The notes under the pieces: model-generated | The model's database searches: none | Told to the model about the DNA's origin: nothing | What the model saw: the letters and a program-made list of their open reading frames with translations, nothing else | Made by a program: the position numbers and the translations under genes | Shown here: piece by piece, positions 1 through 9,986 of the stretch | Numbering within the stretch: position 1 is the first letter of the stretch | Layout of the letters: every line of letters begins with the position of its first letter | Assembly: GCF_003668565.1 (NCBI RefSeq) | Contig: NZ_RCWJ01000005.1 | Span: 62,001-126,000, forward strand | Direction of reading: 5' to 3' | Origin: Mycetocola zhadangensis | Lineage (GTDB): Bacteria > Actinomycetota > Actinomycetes > Actinomycetales > Microbacteriaceae | DNA length: 64,000 nucleotides

Positions 1-245
1 AACAAGTCCGACGATTAGCCGGGCCGGACCGAGACGGTCACCCGGCATCGCGCCTTCTCCGGGTCAGCCGACCGGTAAGCCCTCCGCCGGTGAGGCGGAA
101 AAAATGAACGCAGTGCGGACCGGACCGCTCGCGGTGTGCCGAGAGGGTGCGACACCCGGGGTCGAACCTCGACACACTCGCCAAGTTCGGGCGACGGGTT
201 GGAAACGGAGAAGGATCACCCGTCGTGTGGTTTCATGTCGGAAAA
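1..245. other. No gene recognised at left edge
   Basis: I see no convincing coding frame here. The frame opening at 147 is antisense to the permease gene at 246. A perfect 8-bp inverted repeat, CGACGGGT at 192-199 and ACCCGTCG at 218-225, lies just downstream of the minus-strand sugar permease operon. It could be an mRNA 3' hairpin, but no U-tract follows. A short stem CCGCC/GGCGG followed by an A-run lies near 85-105. Confidence 0.4.
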
Positions 246-1172
246 TTACTTGACCGCACCCGCAGTCAGGCCGGAGACGATGTACTTCTGCAGGTAGAGG
301 AACAACGCCATGACCGGGAGAGCTGCGAGCACGGCACCGGCGGCGAAGACTCCCCAGTTGGTGGTGAATTCGTCCGACACGAACTGGTACAGGCCAACCG
401 CGAGCGTCTGCCGCTCCGGCGTGACGAGCACAACGCTCGAGATGACGAAGTCGCTGGTGGTGGCGATGAAACTCAGCAACCCGACGACAGCGAGAATCGG
501 CGCGACCAGACGCAGGATGATCGTGAAGAAAATCCGGGCGTGCCCAGCACCGTCGAGTTTTGCTGCTTCATCCAGATCGGAGGGAACGGTGTTGAAGAAC
601 CCATACATCAGGTAGGTGTTCACGCCGAGTGCGCCGCCGAGATACACCATGATGAGCGCGATTTGATTGTCCAGACCCAGGATGGGGAAGATGTCGCCCA
701 GAGTCGTCAGCAGCAGGAAGATAGCAACGACGGCGAGTAACTGCGGGAAAATCTGCACGATCACCAGCGACAGCAGCCCGAAACGGCGGCCGACAAATCG
801 CATCCGACTGAAGCAGTATGCCGCGAGTGCACCGAGGAAGACGGTGCCCGCCGCTGTGGTGAGCCCGATGACCAGGGTGTTGATGAACCACGCGGCGTAC
901 GGCCGTTGCGGGTTGTTGAAAAGTGTGACGTAGTTATCGAACCCGAGCGACGAGAACAGGCCGTTCGATTGCAGAAGCGTGCCATTGGGGTTGAGCGATG
1001 CACTCAGAACGTAGAACAGCGGGAACATCGAAAACACGATCATGACGATGCCAACCAGGTGCCGCCAGCCGGTTGCTCCGAACCAGCGGGAAAACTTGAA
1101 CGGGCGTTTCGCCGGGACCGCCGCTGCAGTGGTTGTGGTTGTGCGCTGAGAGGCGGGAGTCGAGGTGCTCAT
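246..1172 (-). CDS. Sugar ABC transporter permease, MalG family
   Basis: Inner-membrane permease subunit of a carbohydrate ABC importer, 308 aa. After a polar N-terminus it shows about six membrane segments. The conserved cytoplasmic EAA loop that contacts the ATPase is visible as DLDEAAKLDGAGHARIF in the C-terminal half. Its ATG overlaps the TAA stop of the upstream permease by one base (TAATG), so the two are translationally coupled. It is the last gene of the binding-protein/MalF/MalG operon. No ATPase gene is present nearby, so a shared MsiK-type ATPase encoded elsewhere is expected, as is common in actinobacteria. Substrate is inferred from the adjacent alpha-glucosidase: maltose or another alpha-glucoside. 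Confidence 0.93.
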   Translation of the reverse strand: MSTSTPASQRTTTTTAAAVPAKRPFKFSRWFGATGWRHLVGIVMIVFSMFPLFYVLSASLNPNGTLLQSNGLFSSLGFDNYVTLFNNPQRPYAAWFINTLVIGLTTAAGTVFLGALAAYCFSRMRFVGRRFGLLSLVIVQIFPQLLAVVAIFLLLTTLGDIFPILGLDNQIALIMVYLGGALGVNTYLMYGFFNTVPSDLDEAAKLDGAGHARIFFTIILRLVAPILAVVGLLSFIATTSDFVISSVVLVTPERQTLAVGLYQFVSDEFTTNWGVFAAGAVLAALPVMALFLYLQKYIVSGLTAGAVK

Positions 1173-2794
1173 TAGTTCAGATCCTCCAGGGCCTTGGTCT
1201 GTCGGAAGCTCACGATGGAGATAATCGCGACGATGAGGAAGATGATGATCGAGAAGGCGCTGGCCAGCCCGTAGTCACGGTCGGCGCCTGAGAACGCCAC
1301 CTTGTAGACCATCGAGATCAAGATGTCGGATGCCCCCACGTTGATGCCGGCGGATGCATCCCGCGGCCCACCGTTGGTCAACATATAGATCAGGTTGAAG
1401 TTGTTGAAGTTGAATGCAAACGATGCGATGAGCAACGGGGCGATCGATACGAGGAGCAACGGAAACTTGATCCGTCGGAAAATCTGCCAGGGATTCGCAC
1501 CGTCCATCTTTGCCGCTTCTTGCAGTTCGTCGGGTATCGACTGAAGAGCGCCGGTGCACACAAGGAACATGTACGGGAAGCCGAGCCACAGGTTGACGAA
1601 CAGAATGCTGAACTTGGCCAGCCACTCGTTGGTCAGCCACGGTATCTCGGCCCCACTGAGCAGGGCAACGTTCACAAATCCGAAGTCCTTGTTGAGCATG
1701 CCGGCCCAAACCAGTGCCCCGAGGAAACTGGGGAACGCGTACGGCAGAATCATCAAAACGCGGTAGAACTTGCGTCCGCGCATTCGGACGTCATTGAAGA
1801 CGATGGCGAGAAATAGCCCGAGGATGAACGTCGTCGCCACGCTGAGCAGCGCGAAAGCGAAGGTCCACGCTGTGACGCTGAGCAGCGGCCCACGAATGCT
1901 CGCGTCTGTGAACGCCGTGACGTAGTTTTCCACGCCGACAACGACGCTCCAGCCGGGGAGAATCTCTTCGCCATCCTCGGACGTGAAGGCGCCGTTACCC
2001 GTGTCGGCGTAGACGACCCCTGTTTCGGTGTTCGTCATGGTGTCTGCTGCTTCATCGAAGCTCAGGGTGGAGAGGTACAGGTACGCGCTCGATCCGTCCG
2101 GAGTGCGCAGTGCGCCGTCGTTGGGGTCGTCCGAGACCTGCACGGTCATGGCTGCGATGGCGTCCTGGTTGGCGACGATGTCGGTGAAGTTGACGGTGTT
2201 GTATCCGGGGATGCTGACCGCCTTGCCTCCGGACATCTCGGCGTTCGACACCTCGGTCAGCGGTGTCTCAGTGTTCCCGATCGTTACGTCGCCATCCGGG
2301 TCGGTGACGAGGAAGTTGAACTGCCCGGCCTGCTCCACGATCGCGAGGTCGAAGGTCGGAGAATCCGGCACGCGGTACTGGGCTGACTGAATCAGCGACG
2401 TGACGGCATCCTCCTTGGTGCTGTTATGTCCGGTGCCGTAGTTCGTGAACGAGATGTATGCGGTGTACCCGATCACGAAGACCTGGAAGAGCAGCAGGAA
2501 GACCAGGCCAGGAGCGAGGTACTTCAGCGGGAGAAGGCCCCGCTTGAAGTAAATGATGTTGATCGCCGCGGTGATGACCAGTACGACCGTGAAGATCACC
2601 CAGTCCTGCTTGAGGAACAGGATGAAGAGAGCGTATACAGCGATCGCGTCAACGACGGCGAGCATGCCGATCTTGATCAACAGGGCGATGACACCGCCGG
2701 ATGCGTGTTCGGCGATACGGCCGGCACGCTTTTGCCTCTTGGACTCGACCACCTTAGGGATACTCTCGTTGGAATTCTGCGTGCTCGTCTGCAT
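1172..2794 (-). CDS. Sugar ABC transporter permease, MalF family
   Basis: Larger permease of the alpha-glucoside importer, 540 aa. It has three N-terminal membrane segments, then a long extracytoplasmic insert at roughly residues 100-290, then the MetI-like core with the EAA loop EELQEAAKMDGANPWQIF. The large insert resembles the P2 domain of enteric MalF, which contacts the binding protein, and is longer than in minimal six-helix permeases. It follows the binding-protein gene after an 81-bp gap that holds a 40-bp perfect palindrome, and it overlaps the next permease by one base. Confidence 0.93.
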   Translation of the reverse strand: MQTSTQNSNESIPKVVESKRQKRAGRIAEHASGGVIALLIKIGMLAVVDAIAVYALFILFLKQDWVIFTVVLVITAAINIIYFKRGLLPLKYLAPGLVFLLLFQVFVIGYTAYISFTNYGTGHNSTKEDAVTSLIQSAQYRVPDSPTFDLAIVEQAGQFNFLVTDPDGDVTIGNTETPLTEVSNAEMSGGKAVSIPGYNTVNFTDIVANQDAIAAMTVQVSDDPNDGALRTPDGSSAYLYLSTLSFDEAADTMTNTETGVVYADTGNGAFTSEDGEEILPGWSVVVGVENYVTAFTDASIRGPLLSVTAWTFAFALLSVATTFILGLFLAIVFNDVRMRGRKFYRVLMILPYAFPSFLGALVWAGMLNKDFGFVNVALLSGAEIPWLTNEWLAKFSILFVNLWLGFPYMFLVCTGALQSIPDELQEAAKMDGANPWQIFRRIKFPLLLVSIAPLLIASFAFNFNNFNLIYMLTNGGPRDASAGINVGASDILISMVYKVAFSGADRDYGLASAFSIIIFLIVAIISIVSFRQTKALEDLN

Positions 2795-2827
2795 TGTCGC
2801 CTCGGTTGGTTTTCGCGTATTTCAGAC

Positions 2828-2867
2828 GGATGCCGGATGGCCAGCGATCGCTGGCCATCCGGCATCC
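2828..2867 (-). promoter_or_regulatory. 40-bp perfect palindrome between binding protein and permease genes
   Basis: Two 20-base arms, 2828-2847 and 2848-2867, are exact reverse complements with no spacer, starting GGATGCCGGATGG. In the operon mRNA this would fold into a very stable hairpin directly after the binding-protein stop codon. By analogy with malE-malF intercistronic hairpins it could protect the upstream message or partly terminate transcription, giving more binding protein than permease. No U-run follows, so full termination is unlikely. Function is inferred. Confidence 0.75.
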
Positions 2868-2875
2868 ATTCCGTG

Positions 2876-4093
2876 TTATTCGGCGATCGCAGCCTGGATG
2901 TCCGCGGTCATTTTGGCCCACAGCGCTGCCGGGTCTCCGCCGTCGATGATGGCGGCTTCGGTGACACCCCAGAACTGCCAGACCTTACCCATTTGAGGGA
3001 TCGACGGCTGCGGGGCACCTGTTGCTCCCACTTCACCGAATGCGGCGACGATCGGGTCTGACGCGGCCTTCTCGAACGAGGCGGTCAGCGCCGGTGGGCG
3101 CTGGCCCTTCTCGAACAGGGCGGTCTGAACGTCTTCGGTACCGATGAAGTTCGTGAGGAACTCGTTGGCCGCGAGAGTGTTCTTGCTCTTTGCCGAAACG
3201 AAGAAGCCCTGCACGCCGACGAACGGCTGTGCGACCTCGCCACCAGCGGACGGGATCGGGTCGACAGCCACGTCGATGCCGGCTTCCTGCGCCGGTCCCA
3301 CGTTCCATGGCCCGGTGATGAGGTACGGGCTAGCACCGGCGTTGAACTTTTCCTTGGCGATGTCTCCAGTGATAGAGGTGCTCAGCAGGCCCGCTGCGCC
3401 CTGCTCGGCGAGCCAGGCGGCGAACTCGTCACCCTGGCCGATCTGCAGGTCCTCCGGGTTGTAGCTGCCGTCTTCGTTGGTGCCGAAAACAGGAGCACCA
3501 AACGAGGACTGGAACGGGTACATGTGGTACGGGTCGCCCTCTGCGGTGACCTGCACGAGGAACGGGAACTCTGTGCCTGCTGCCCTGCCGTCGGCGACCA
3601 TGTCGTTGTAGTCGGTTGGTGCCTCGGCGGCGAGCGCCGTGTTGCGAAGCAGCGCGATGTTCTCGATGGCGTACGGCAGTCCGTAGTTCTTGCCCTCGTA
3701 GCTCATTGCCTGAATGGCGACGTCTTCAAACTCCGATGCCTTGTCGCCAAGTTCGATCGGCTGCACGACGCCGTTGGTGACAAAGCCGCCAAGCCAGTCG
3801 TGTGCTCCGATAGTGATGTCCGGGCCCTTGCCAGAGGGAACCTGGGCGGTGAACTCCTCCTGGATCTTGCCGAAGTCCTTCTGGACGAGCTTGACCTTGA
3901 CACCGGATTCCTTGGTGAACTCCGCTGCAGCGTCCTTCAGGACGGGAGCACGGTCAGCGTCTACCCAGACGGTCAGTGTTGTGTCGGATTCGCTTTCGGA
4001 ATTGTTTCCGCCTGTGGAACAACCCGCGAGTGCGAGCGCTGCAACGGTCGCCAGTGCGCCCGCCTTCAGAATCGAAGTATTTTTCACCCTCAT
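2876..4093 (-). CDS. Extracellular sugar-binding lipoprotein (family 1 SBP)
   Basis: Solute-binding protein of the alpha-glucoside ABC importer, 405 aa. I chose the ATG at 4093 because it opens a lipoprotein signal, MRVKNTSILKAG then a hydrophobic core and lipobox ALAGC, and because GAAAGG lies at ribosome-binding distance upstream. The open frame extends 70 codons further upstream, but that part is arginine-rich and unlike a signal peptide. The body matches maltose-type binding proteins (TLTVWVDADRAPVLKDAAAEF, then PDITIGAHDWLGG). It would be anchored outside the membrane and deliver maltose or maltodextrin-like sugar to the two permeases that follow. First gene of its operon. Confidence 0.93.
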   Translation of the reverse strand: MRVKNTSILKAGALATVAALALAGCSTGGNNSESESDTTLTVWVDADRAPVLKDAAAEFTKESGVKVKLVQKDFGKIQEEFTAQVPSGKGPDITIGAHDWLGGFVTNGVVQPIELGDKASEFEDVAIQAMSYEGKNYGLPYAIENIALLRNTALAAEAPTDYNDMVADGRAAGTEFPFLVQVTAEGDPYHMYPFQSSFGAPVFGTNEDGSYNPEDLQIGQGDEFAAWLAEQGAAGLLSTSITGDIAKEKFNAGASPYLITGPWNVGPAQEAGIDVAVDPIPSAGGEVAQPFVGVQGFFVSAKSKNTLAANEFLTNFIGTEDVQTALFEKGQRPPALTASFEKAASDPIVAAFGEVGATGAPQPSIPQMGKVWQFWGVTEAAIIDGGDPAALWAKMTADIQAAIAE

Positions 4094-4188
4094 TGGTGTG
4101 TGCCTTTCGTGACTACGTGTGTGAGCGAGGCCTCGATGCCCCTCATAGCTGTCGGCGGTACGGTGTACCCCCGGAAGCGCCATGATCG

Positions 4189-4206
4189 CGAGAAACCTCT
4201 TTCTCG
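4189..4206. promoter_or_regulatory. Inverted repeat CGAGAAA-4-TTTCTCG
   Basis: A perfect 7-bp inverted repeat, CGAGAAA at 4189-4195 and TTTCTCG at 4200-4206, spacer CCTC. It lies about 95 bases upstream of the binding-protein ATG in the divergent control region. It could be an operator for a sugar-responsive repressor or an mRNA leader hairpin. No regulator gene is in the window next to it. Confidence 0.45.
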
Positions 4207-4236
4207 GTGCCGACAAGTGCTGCAAGCGTACCCAGA

Positions 4237-4253
4237 TATACCGGGCGGGTATA
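4237..4253. promoter_or_regulatory. Inverted repeat TATACC-5-GGTATA in divergent promoter region
   Basis: TATACC (4237-4242) and GGTATA (4248-4253) are separated by GGGCG and sit near the middle of the 249-bp gap between the divergent binding-protein and alpha-glucosidase genes. The position suits an operator controlling both directions, as for LacI-type alpha-glucoside repressors. The specific regulator is not identifiable. Confidence 0.45.
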
Positions 4254-4342
4254 CAAAGCACAATTCGCGAGCGTTCTCTAGCTCGGATCGGCGGCGCTAG
4301 CAAGTACTCACGCTAGGCGAAGCGTTGGCCTAAGGTAGCGGA

Positions 4343-6046
4343 ATGACTACCCCCACTAGCCCCGAGTGGTGGCGCTCAGCCGTCATCTACCAGATTTACC
4401 CGCGCTCCTTCGCCGACGCGAACGGTGATGGCCTCGGCGACCTGCCCGGAATCACGTCGCGTTTGGAGTCACTCTCGGAGCTCGGAGTTGACGCGATTTG
4501 GCTGTCCCCGTTCATGACGAGTCCGCAAAAGGACGCCGGCTACGACGTTGCCGACTACTGCGACGTCGACCCGATCTTCGGAACGCTCGACGACTTTGAC
4601 ACGATGACAGCGCAGGCACACGCGAACAATATCCGCGTCATCGTTGACCTCGTTCCCAATCACTCCTCCGACGCCCATTCCTGGTTCCAGGCTGCCCTTG
4701 CCGCAGGACCTGGCTCAGCCGAACGCGCGCACTACATGTTCCGCGACGGAAATGGGGAGAACGGCGAACTCCCGCCAAACAACTGGCAGAGTGTGTTCGG
4801 CGGACCGGCATGGACCCGTACCACCAACCCCGATGGCACCGCTGGCCAGTGGTACCTGCACCTCTTCGACTCCAGCCAGCCCGACTTCGACTGGACCAAC
4901 GATGAGGTCCGCGCGATGTTCCGTGACGTTCTGCGGTTCTGGCTCGACCGAGGAGTCGACGGCTTCCGGGTCGACGTCGCCCATGGCATGATCAAGGCCG
5001 ACGGCCTGCCCGACTACACCCCGCCGGCCGAAGGCGGCAGCATGGGTGGCACAACCCCGCTCGGCCTTGAACCTGGCATCGACGACTTCGAGGACATCGA
5101 CGGTGGCGCTCCGTACTGGGGACAGGAGGGTGTTCACGACATCTACCGCGACTGGCACAGGCTCCTCGAAGAGTACGAGGGCGACCGCGTGCTCTGCGCT
5201 GAAGCCTGGGTCGATCCTCTGTCGAAGATGGCGAAGTGGGTGCGCCCTGACGAAATGCAACAGGCGTTCAACTTTCCGTACCTCGAGACGCCGTGGCAAG
5301 CATCCGCCCTGCGTGCCGTCATCGACGAGTCACTCGAAGCGTTCAGCGCCGTCGGCGCGCCGAGCACCTGGGTGCTTTCGAACCACGACGTCGTTCGTCA
5401 CGCCTCGCGGCTCGCGCTGACCGCCGAGAACCCGCAGGGTCACGGCATCGGCCCCAAGAGCCCCGGCCAGCCGATCCGCGAGGTTGGCCTGCAGCGGGCC
5501 CGGGCCGCGTCGGCGCTCATGCTCGCTCTCCCAGGAGGCGCTTACATCTACCAGGGCGAGGAGCTCGGGCTGCCCGAGGTTATCGACCTGCCGGACGACG
5601 CCCGCCAGGATCCGACCTGGTTCCGCACGAACGGCGAACGATACGGCCGTGACGGATGCCGCGTGCCGATTCCTTGGGAGGCCAACGCCCCCGCCTACGG
5701 ATTCAACACCACAGGTGCCGCGTGGTTGCCGCAGCCAGACGACTGGGCTCCGTACGCCCGTGACGCCCAGGTTGGCGTGGACGGTTCGACGCTCGAGCTC
5801 TATAGTTCCGCTCTGCGGAAGCGCCGCGAGCATGGCCTCGGCCTCGGCTCCATCGAGTGGATCGATGGCCTCGGCGATGACGTCATCGCGTTCACGAACG
5901 GCGCCGTCAGCGTGATCGCGAACGCCGGGTCCACCGACGTCCAGCTGCCCGACTCTCTTGCCGGGGCTGAACTTATCCTCTCCAGCGGAGCGTTCGACGG
6001 ATCAACGCTCGGCGCTGACACCACCGTCTGGCTGCGCACGGCGTAA
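4343..6046 (+). CDS. Alpha-glucosidase, glycoside hydrolase family 13
   Basis: Cytoplasmic alpha-glucosidase, 567 aa, with no signal peptide. GH13 signatures in order: YQIYPRSFADANGDGLGDL near residue 16, DLVPNHSS near 102, nucleophile Asp211 in GFRVDVAHG, acid/base Glu287 in LCAEAW, and Asp349 in SNHDVVRH. All three catalytic acids are present. The organisation fits exo-acting oligo-alpha-1,4/1,6-glucosidases that release glucose from imported maltose-like sugars. The ATG is preceded by AGGTAGCGGA. It is divergent from the transporter operon, so uptake and hydrolysis are probably co-regulated from the shared intergenic region. Exact linkage preference cannot be read from sequence. Confidence 0.95.
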   Translation: MTTPTSPEWWRSAVIYQIYPRSFADANGDGLGDLPGITSRLESLSELGVDAIWLSPFMTSPQKDAGYDVADYCDVDPIFGTLDDFDTMTAQAHANNIRVIVDLVPNHSSDAHSWFQAALAAGPGSAERAHYMFRDGNGENGELPPNNWQSVFGGPAWTRTTNPDGTAGQWYLHLFDSSQPDFDWTNDEVRAMFRDVLRFWLDRGVDGFRVDVAHGMIKADGLPDYTPPAEGGSMGGTTPLGLEPGIDDFEDIDGGAPYWGQEGVHDIYRDWHRLLEEYEGDRVLCAEAWVDPLSKMAKWVRPDEMQQAFNFPYLETPWQASALRAVIDESLEAFSAVGAPSTWVLSNHDVVRHASRLALTAENPQGHGIGPKSPGQPIREVGLQRARAASALMLALPGGAYIYQGEELGLPEVIDLPDDARQDPTWFRTNGERYGRDGCRVPIPWEANAPAYGFNTTGAAWLPQPDDWAPYARDAQVGVDGSTLELYSSALRKRREHGLGLGSIEWIDGLGDDVIAFTNGAVSVIANAGSTDVQLPDSLAGAELILSSGAFDGSTLGADTTVWLRTA

Positions 6047-6056
6047 GTGCCACGGC

Positions 6057-6097
6057 AAAAAGGGGACGGGCTGCGAAGGCAGCCCGTCCCCTTTTTT
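6057..6097. terminator. Bidirectional intrinsic terminator
   Basis: A 13-bp perfect stem (6062-6074 with 6079-6091, loop GAAG) is followed by six T on the plus strand and preceded by an A-run, so it also ends minus-strand transcripts. It separates the convergent alpha-glucosidase and APC permease genes. Confidence 0.93.
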
Positions 6098-6139
6098 AAT
6101 CCCGCAGATCGGGAAGCGGTCGCCTCTTCGGCGCCTCAC

Positions 6140-7474
6140 TCAGCTGTCGCGGCTTTTCCGCACGGCCCTGGCGATGAAGTGGAGCACAACGCCGGCGGCC
6201 AGAAGCAGCAGGCCGAACAGCCACACCTGCGCGTCCTGCTGGGTGAGCAGCAGCACACAGGAGAGCACACCGAGAACGGGAACAAATGTCCACACCGTGA
6301 AGTGCTTGTGCTCGACCTTGTCCTTGCGCAGAACGAGGACAGCGACGTTCGTGGAGATGAACACAAACAGGAGCAGCAGCACAACGGTTTCAGCAAGAGT
6401 CGACACGTCGCCGATGAGAGTCAGCGCCATCGCGACGAGGGTGGTCGCAACGATTGCGGCCCACGGGGTCTTACGCTTCGGGAGCACCTTGCCAAGCACG
6501 CTCGGTAGTAAGCCGTGCTCCGCCATGCCGTAGGTCAGGCGGCTCGACATGATCATGGTGAGCAGCGCACCATTGGCCACAGCGACGAGAGCGATGAGGC
6601 TGAAGATCCACTCGGGAACTCCGACGCCGGATGCCGCGACAACGGCGAGCAATGGCCCGGACGATTCAGAGAGCTCGTCAGCGGGAAGCGCGATGGAACT
6701 GGCGAGCCCAACGAGGATGTAGACGACACCCGCTGTTGCAAGTGAACCGAACAGCGCCATCGGGTACACCTTGCTGGGGTTTTTGATCTCTTCAGCAACG
6801 TTGGCGCTCGTTTCGAAGCCCACAAAAGAGTAGTAGGCGATGATGGCGGCGCTCAGGGTCGCGGCGGCTGGAACGGAGCCGGCGGGGAACTGGCCGATGC
6901 GCGACACGTCGCCACCACCATTGCCCAACATGATCGCAACGACAACGATGACGATGACCAGACCGCTCAGTTCGATGACGGTCATCACAAAGTTGCTTTT
7001 CATCGACTCGCTGATGCCGCGGGCGTTGAGACACGCAACAAGGGCCAGGAAGACAATGGCGGCCGGAATCGGCGGCACATCGAGGAAGGTTGCGAGGTAG
7101 TCCCCCGCGAACGCGAGCGACAGGCCCGCCGCGCTCACGACGCCAGCGGCCAGCATGCTGAATCCGACGAGGAACGAGATGATCGGCTTTTTGAACGCCC
7201 GTTCAGCGAACACGGCGGCTCCACCGGCCCTGGGGTATTTCGTCACGAGTTCGGCATACGACCCGGCGGTGAGCAGCGCGAGCAGAAGGGCGAGGATGAG
7301 CGGTGCCCACAGTGCGCCGCCGACCTCAGCGGACAGGGCACCCATGAGGGCGTAGATCCCGGCACCGAGAACGTCGCCGAGGATAAAAAGGAAGAGGAGA
7401 GGACCGGTAATGCCCTTTTTCAGCTTGGACGTGGGTGCCGATTCCGATTGGCCCGCCGGTGTCATTGTGGTCAT
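6140..7474 (-). CDS. APC-family amino acid permease
   Basis: Integral membrane transporter of the amino acid/polyamine/organocation superfamily, 444 aa, about 12 membrane helices. TM1 carries the helix-breaking glycine motif (FILGDVLGAGIYALMGAL), and YYSFVGFETSANVAEEIKNP in the middle matches the conserved TM6/loop region of cationic amino acid transporters. I placed the start at the ATG at 7474 (MTTMTPAGQSES), preceded by AGAGAAAG. The longer frame adds 56 residues without family resemblance. It is monocistronic, between a terminator and the divergent rmlB. Substrate cannot be assigned. Confidence 0.88.
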   Translation of the reverse strand: MTTMTPAGQSESAPTSKLKKGITGPLLFLFILGDVLGAGIYALMGALSAEVGGALWAPLILALLLALLTAGSYAELVTKYPRAGGAAVFAERAFKKPIISFLVGFSMLAAGVVSAAGLSLAFAGDYLATFLDVPPIPAAIVFLALVACLNARGISESMKSNFVMTVIELSGLVIVIVVVAIMLGNGGGDVSRIGQFPAGSVPAAATLSAAIIAYYSFVGFETSANVAEEIKNPSKVYPMALFGSLATAGVVYILVGLASSIALPADELSESSGPLLAVVAASGVGVPEWIFSLIALVAVANGALLTMIMSSRLTYGMAEHGLLPSVLGKVLPKRKTPWAAIVATTLVAMALTLIGDVSTLAETVVLLLLFVFISTNVAVLVLRKDKVEHKHFTVWTFVPVLGVLSCVLLLTQQDAQVWLFGLLLLAAGVVLHFIARAVRKSRDS

Positions 7475-7659
7475 GAGCGTCTTTCTCTCTGTCGACGTTT
7501 CTGGGTACACGCCGAATAACGCATGGGCGCCTGCGGGAACAACAGTAAGAGCGGATGTGCGCGGTCCCAAGTTCCAGGCCGGGGCTTGCGCAAGCGTGAA
7601 AACCGTGCAAATACGCTCGCCGGAGCGCGAAAAGCGACTCACAGCATCCGTCTGGGTAA

Positions 7660-8667
<1,008 letters not shown>

Positions 8668-8682
8668 CCCTCCGACACAACA

Positions 8683-8714
8683 AATGAAGCCGGGCTCATG
8701 GGCCCGGCTTCATT
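8683..8714 (+). terminator. Terminator-like hairpin after rmlB
   Basis: Perfect 13-bp arms, AATGAAGCCGGGC (8683-8695) and its complement (8702-8714), with a 6-base loop and a short T-rich tail (CGTT). It lies between the convergent rmlB and inositol-phosphatase genes and is close to symmetric, so it may act on both strands. Confidence 0.8.
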
Positions 8715-8730
8715 CGTTAAGCGAAAAAGA

Positions 8731-9546
8731 TTAACCGAGAACGGATGCCTCGGCTCCAGCCTCAATCAGCAACTCATGCAGCGGCTCAAAGAGGTCAGCC
8801 GCCGTCGCGAGGGTGAAATCGCGGCTTGCCCGTGCACCGTTCAGTCCGCCGACGCGCGCGCCCGCCTCCTCGGCAATGAGCACACCCGCCGCGTGGTCCC
8901 ACGGGTTGAGGCCGCGCTCGTAGTAGGCGTCCAGTCGACCGCAGGCAACCGAGCAGAGGTCGAGTTCTGCCGAACCCATGCGTCGGATGTCGCGAACCGA
9001 ACCGATCAGCTGCTGGACGATTCCTGCCTGCCAAATGCGACGCTCCGCAGAGTAGGCGAAGCCAGTGCCGACCAACGCAAGTGACAGAACGACATCCGTG
9101 TTCGCCTGAATTTTCGTACCATTCAGGGTCGCTCCCATGCCGCGGGCCGCACTGAAGGTCTCGCCCGCCGCTGGGTTTGTCACCGTTGCGGCGAGGGCGG
9201 TCCAGGTGTGCGGGTTCGGGTCGCCTTCGATCACGGCGATGCTGACTGCGTAGTTGGGGATGTCGTAGAGGTAGTTGACGGTGCCATCGATCGGGTCGAC
9301 GACCCAGGTGATGCCCGTCGTGCTGCCAGTCGCGTCCGACTCTTCGCCGTAGAAGCCGTCGCCCGGTCTAGCGTCGGCGATGAGCGAGCGAATGAGGTTC
9401 TCCGACTCGCGGTCGGCGTGGGTGACGACGTCTTCCGCCGACGACTTCGATGCGGCGATGCTCACGCCCTCGCGGCGGCGGCGAACGATCAGTTCACCCG
9501 CCTGAAGTGCAATCTCGGTGGCCAGTTTCTGCAGCTCAGCGCTCAT
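8731..9546 (-). CDS. suhB: Inositol monophosphatase family protein
   Basis: Mg2+-dependent phosphatase, 271 aa, of the IMPase/FBPase/CysQ fold, probably hydrolysing myo-inositol 1-phosphate or a related sugar phosphate. Metal-binding motifs are intact: YGEESDATG, WVVDPIDGTVNYLYDIP, and the C-terminal NPWDHAAGVLIAEEAGA. The ATG at 9546 is preferred over one nine codons upstream because GAGAGG lies at the right distance. In actinobacteria such enzymes can feed inositol into phosphatidylinositol and mycothiol, or act on histidinol phosphate; sequence reading does not separate these. Confidence 0.9.
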   Translation of the reverse strand: MSAELQKLATEIALQAGELIVRRRREGVSIAASKSSAEDVVTHADRESENLIRSLIADARPGDGFYGEESDATGSTTGITWVVDPIDGTVNYLYDIPNYAVSIAVIEGDPNPHTWTALAATVTNPAAGETFSAARGMGATLNGTKIQANTDVVLSLALVGTGFAYSAERRIWQAGIVQQLIGSVRDIRRMGSAELDLCSVACGRLDAYYERGLNPWDHAAGVLIAEEAGARVGGLNGARASRDFTLATAADLFEPLHELLIEAGAEASVLG

Positions 9547-9659
9547 CGAAAAGTCCTCTCGGGTCCCCTCCAACGCTAGACCAGAAAGTGTGGAGACAAT
9601 TGTTGAGGGATCGCCGATGTGGAATTGATTCTCGGCAGATTCGAAACTATATTCGAAGT

Positions 9660-9971
9660 ATGCCCGATCTCTCGAACTTCACGAAACCACTGGAGTGGGA
9701 GGTGACCCACAGCGCGTCGCAGGTGCCGATTGCCGTCATCCGCAAGCTGAAACTCGGGCCAGGTCAGGTGCTCTACTTCCGCGCGGTTACCTGGAACGCC
9801 GATGTGCGGAAGCGCGAACTGATCGGTTACTGGGGCTCGCTCGCTGAAGCGACACAGAACGTGTATGGGCTGTACGAACGCAAACTACCGCCACAAAAAC
9901 TCGCGTCGAGCGGGAGTACCTGGCGTGAGCCTCTTCCCCTCACGAAGCCGAAGGCGCCGCCCGCGGGTTGA
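9660..9971 (+). CDS. Conserved hypothetical protein, 103 aa
   Basis: Small soluble protein starting MPDLSNFTKPLEWEVTH, with no signal peptide or membrane helix and a basic, proline-rich C-terminus (KPKAPPAG). I recognise no domain. The centre (GQVLYFRAVTWNADVRKREL) looks like a beta-rich fold. The ATG was chosen because the upstream extension is antisense to suhB. Two direct ATTCGAA repeats (9639-9645, 9651-9657) lie just upstream. It converges on the MarR gene with 15 bases between stops. Probably an actinobacterial family of unknown role. Confidence 0.7.
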   Translation: MPDLSNFTKPLEWEVTHSASQVPIAVIRKLKLGPGQVLYFRAVTWNADVRKRELIGYWGSLAEATQNVYGLYERKLPPQKLASSGSTWREPLPLTKPKAPPAG

Positions 9972-9986
9972 GGATCGGCGGGTGCA

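Noticed and set aside
150-180. T-loop-like GGTCGAACC near the left edge
   Set aside because: The flanking bases do not form a T stem and no acceptor or anticodon arm is found.
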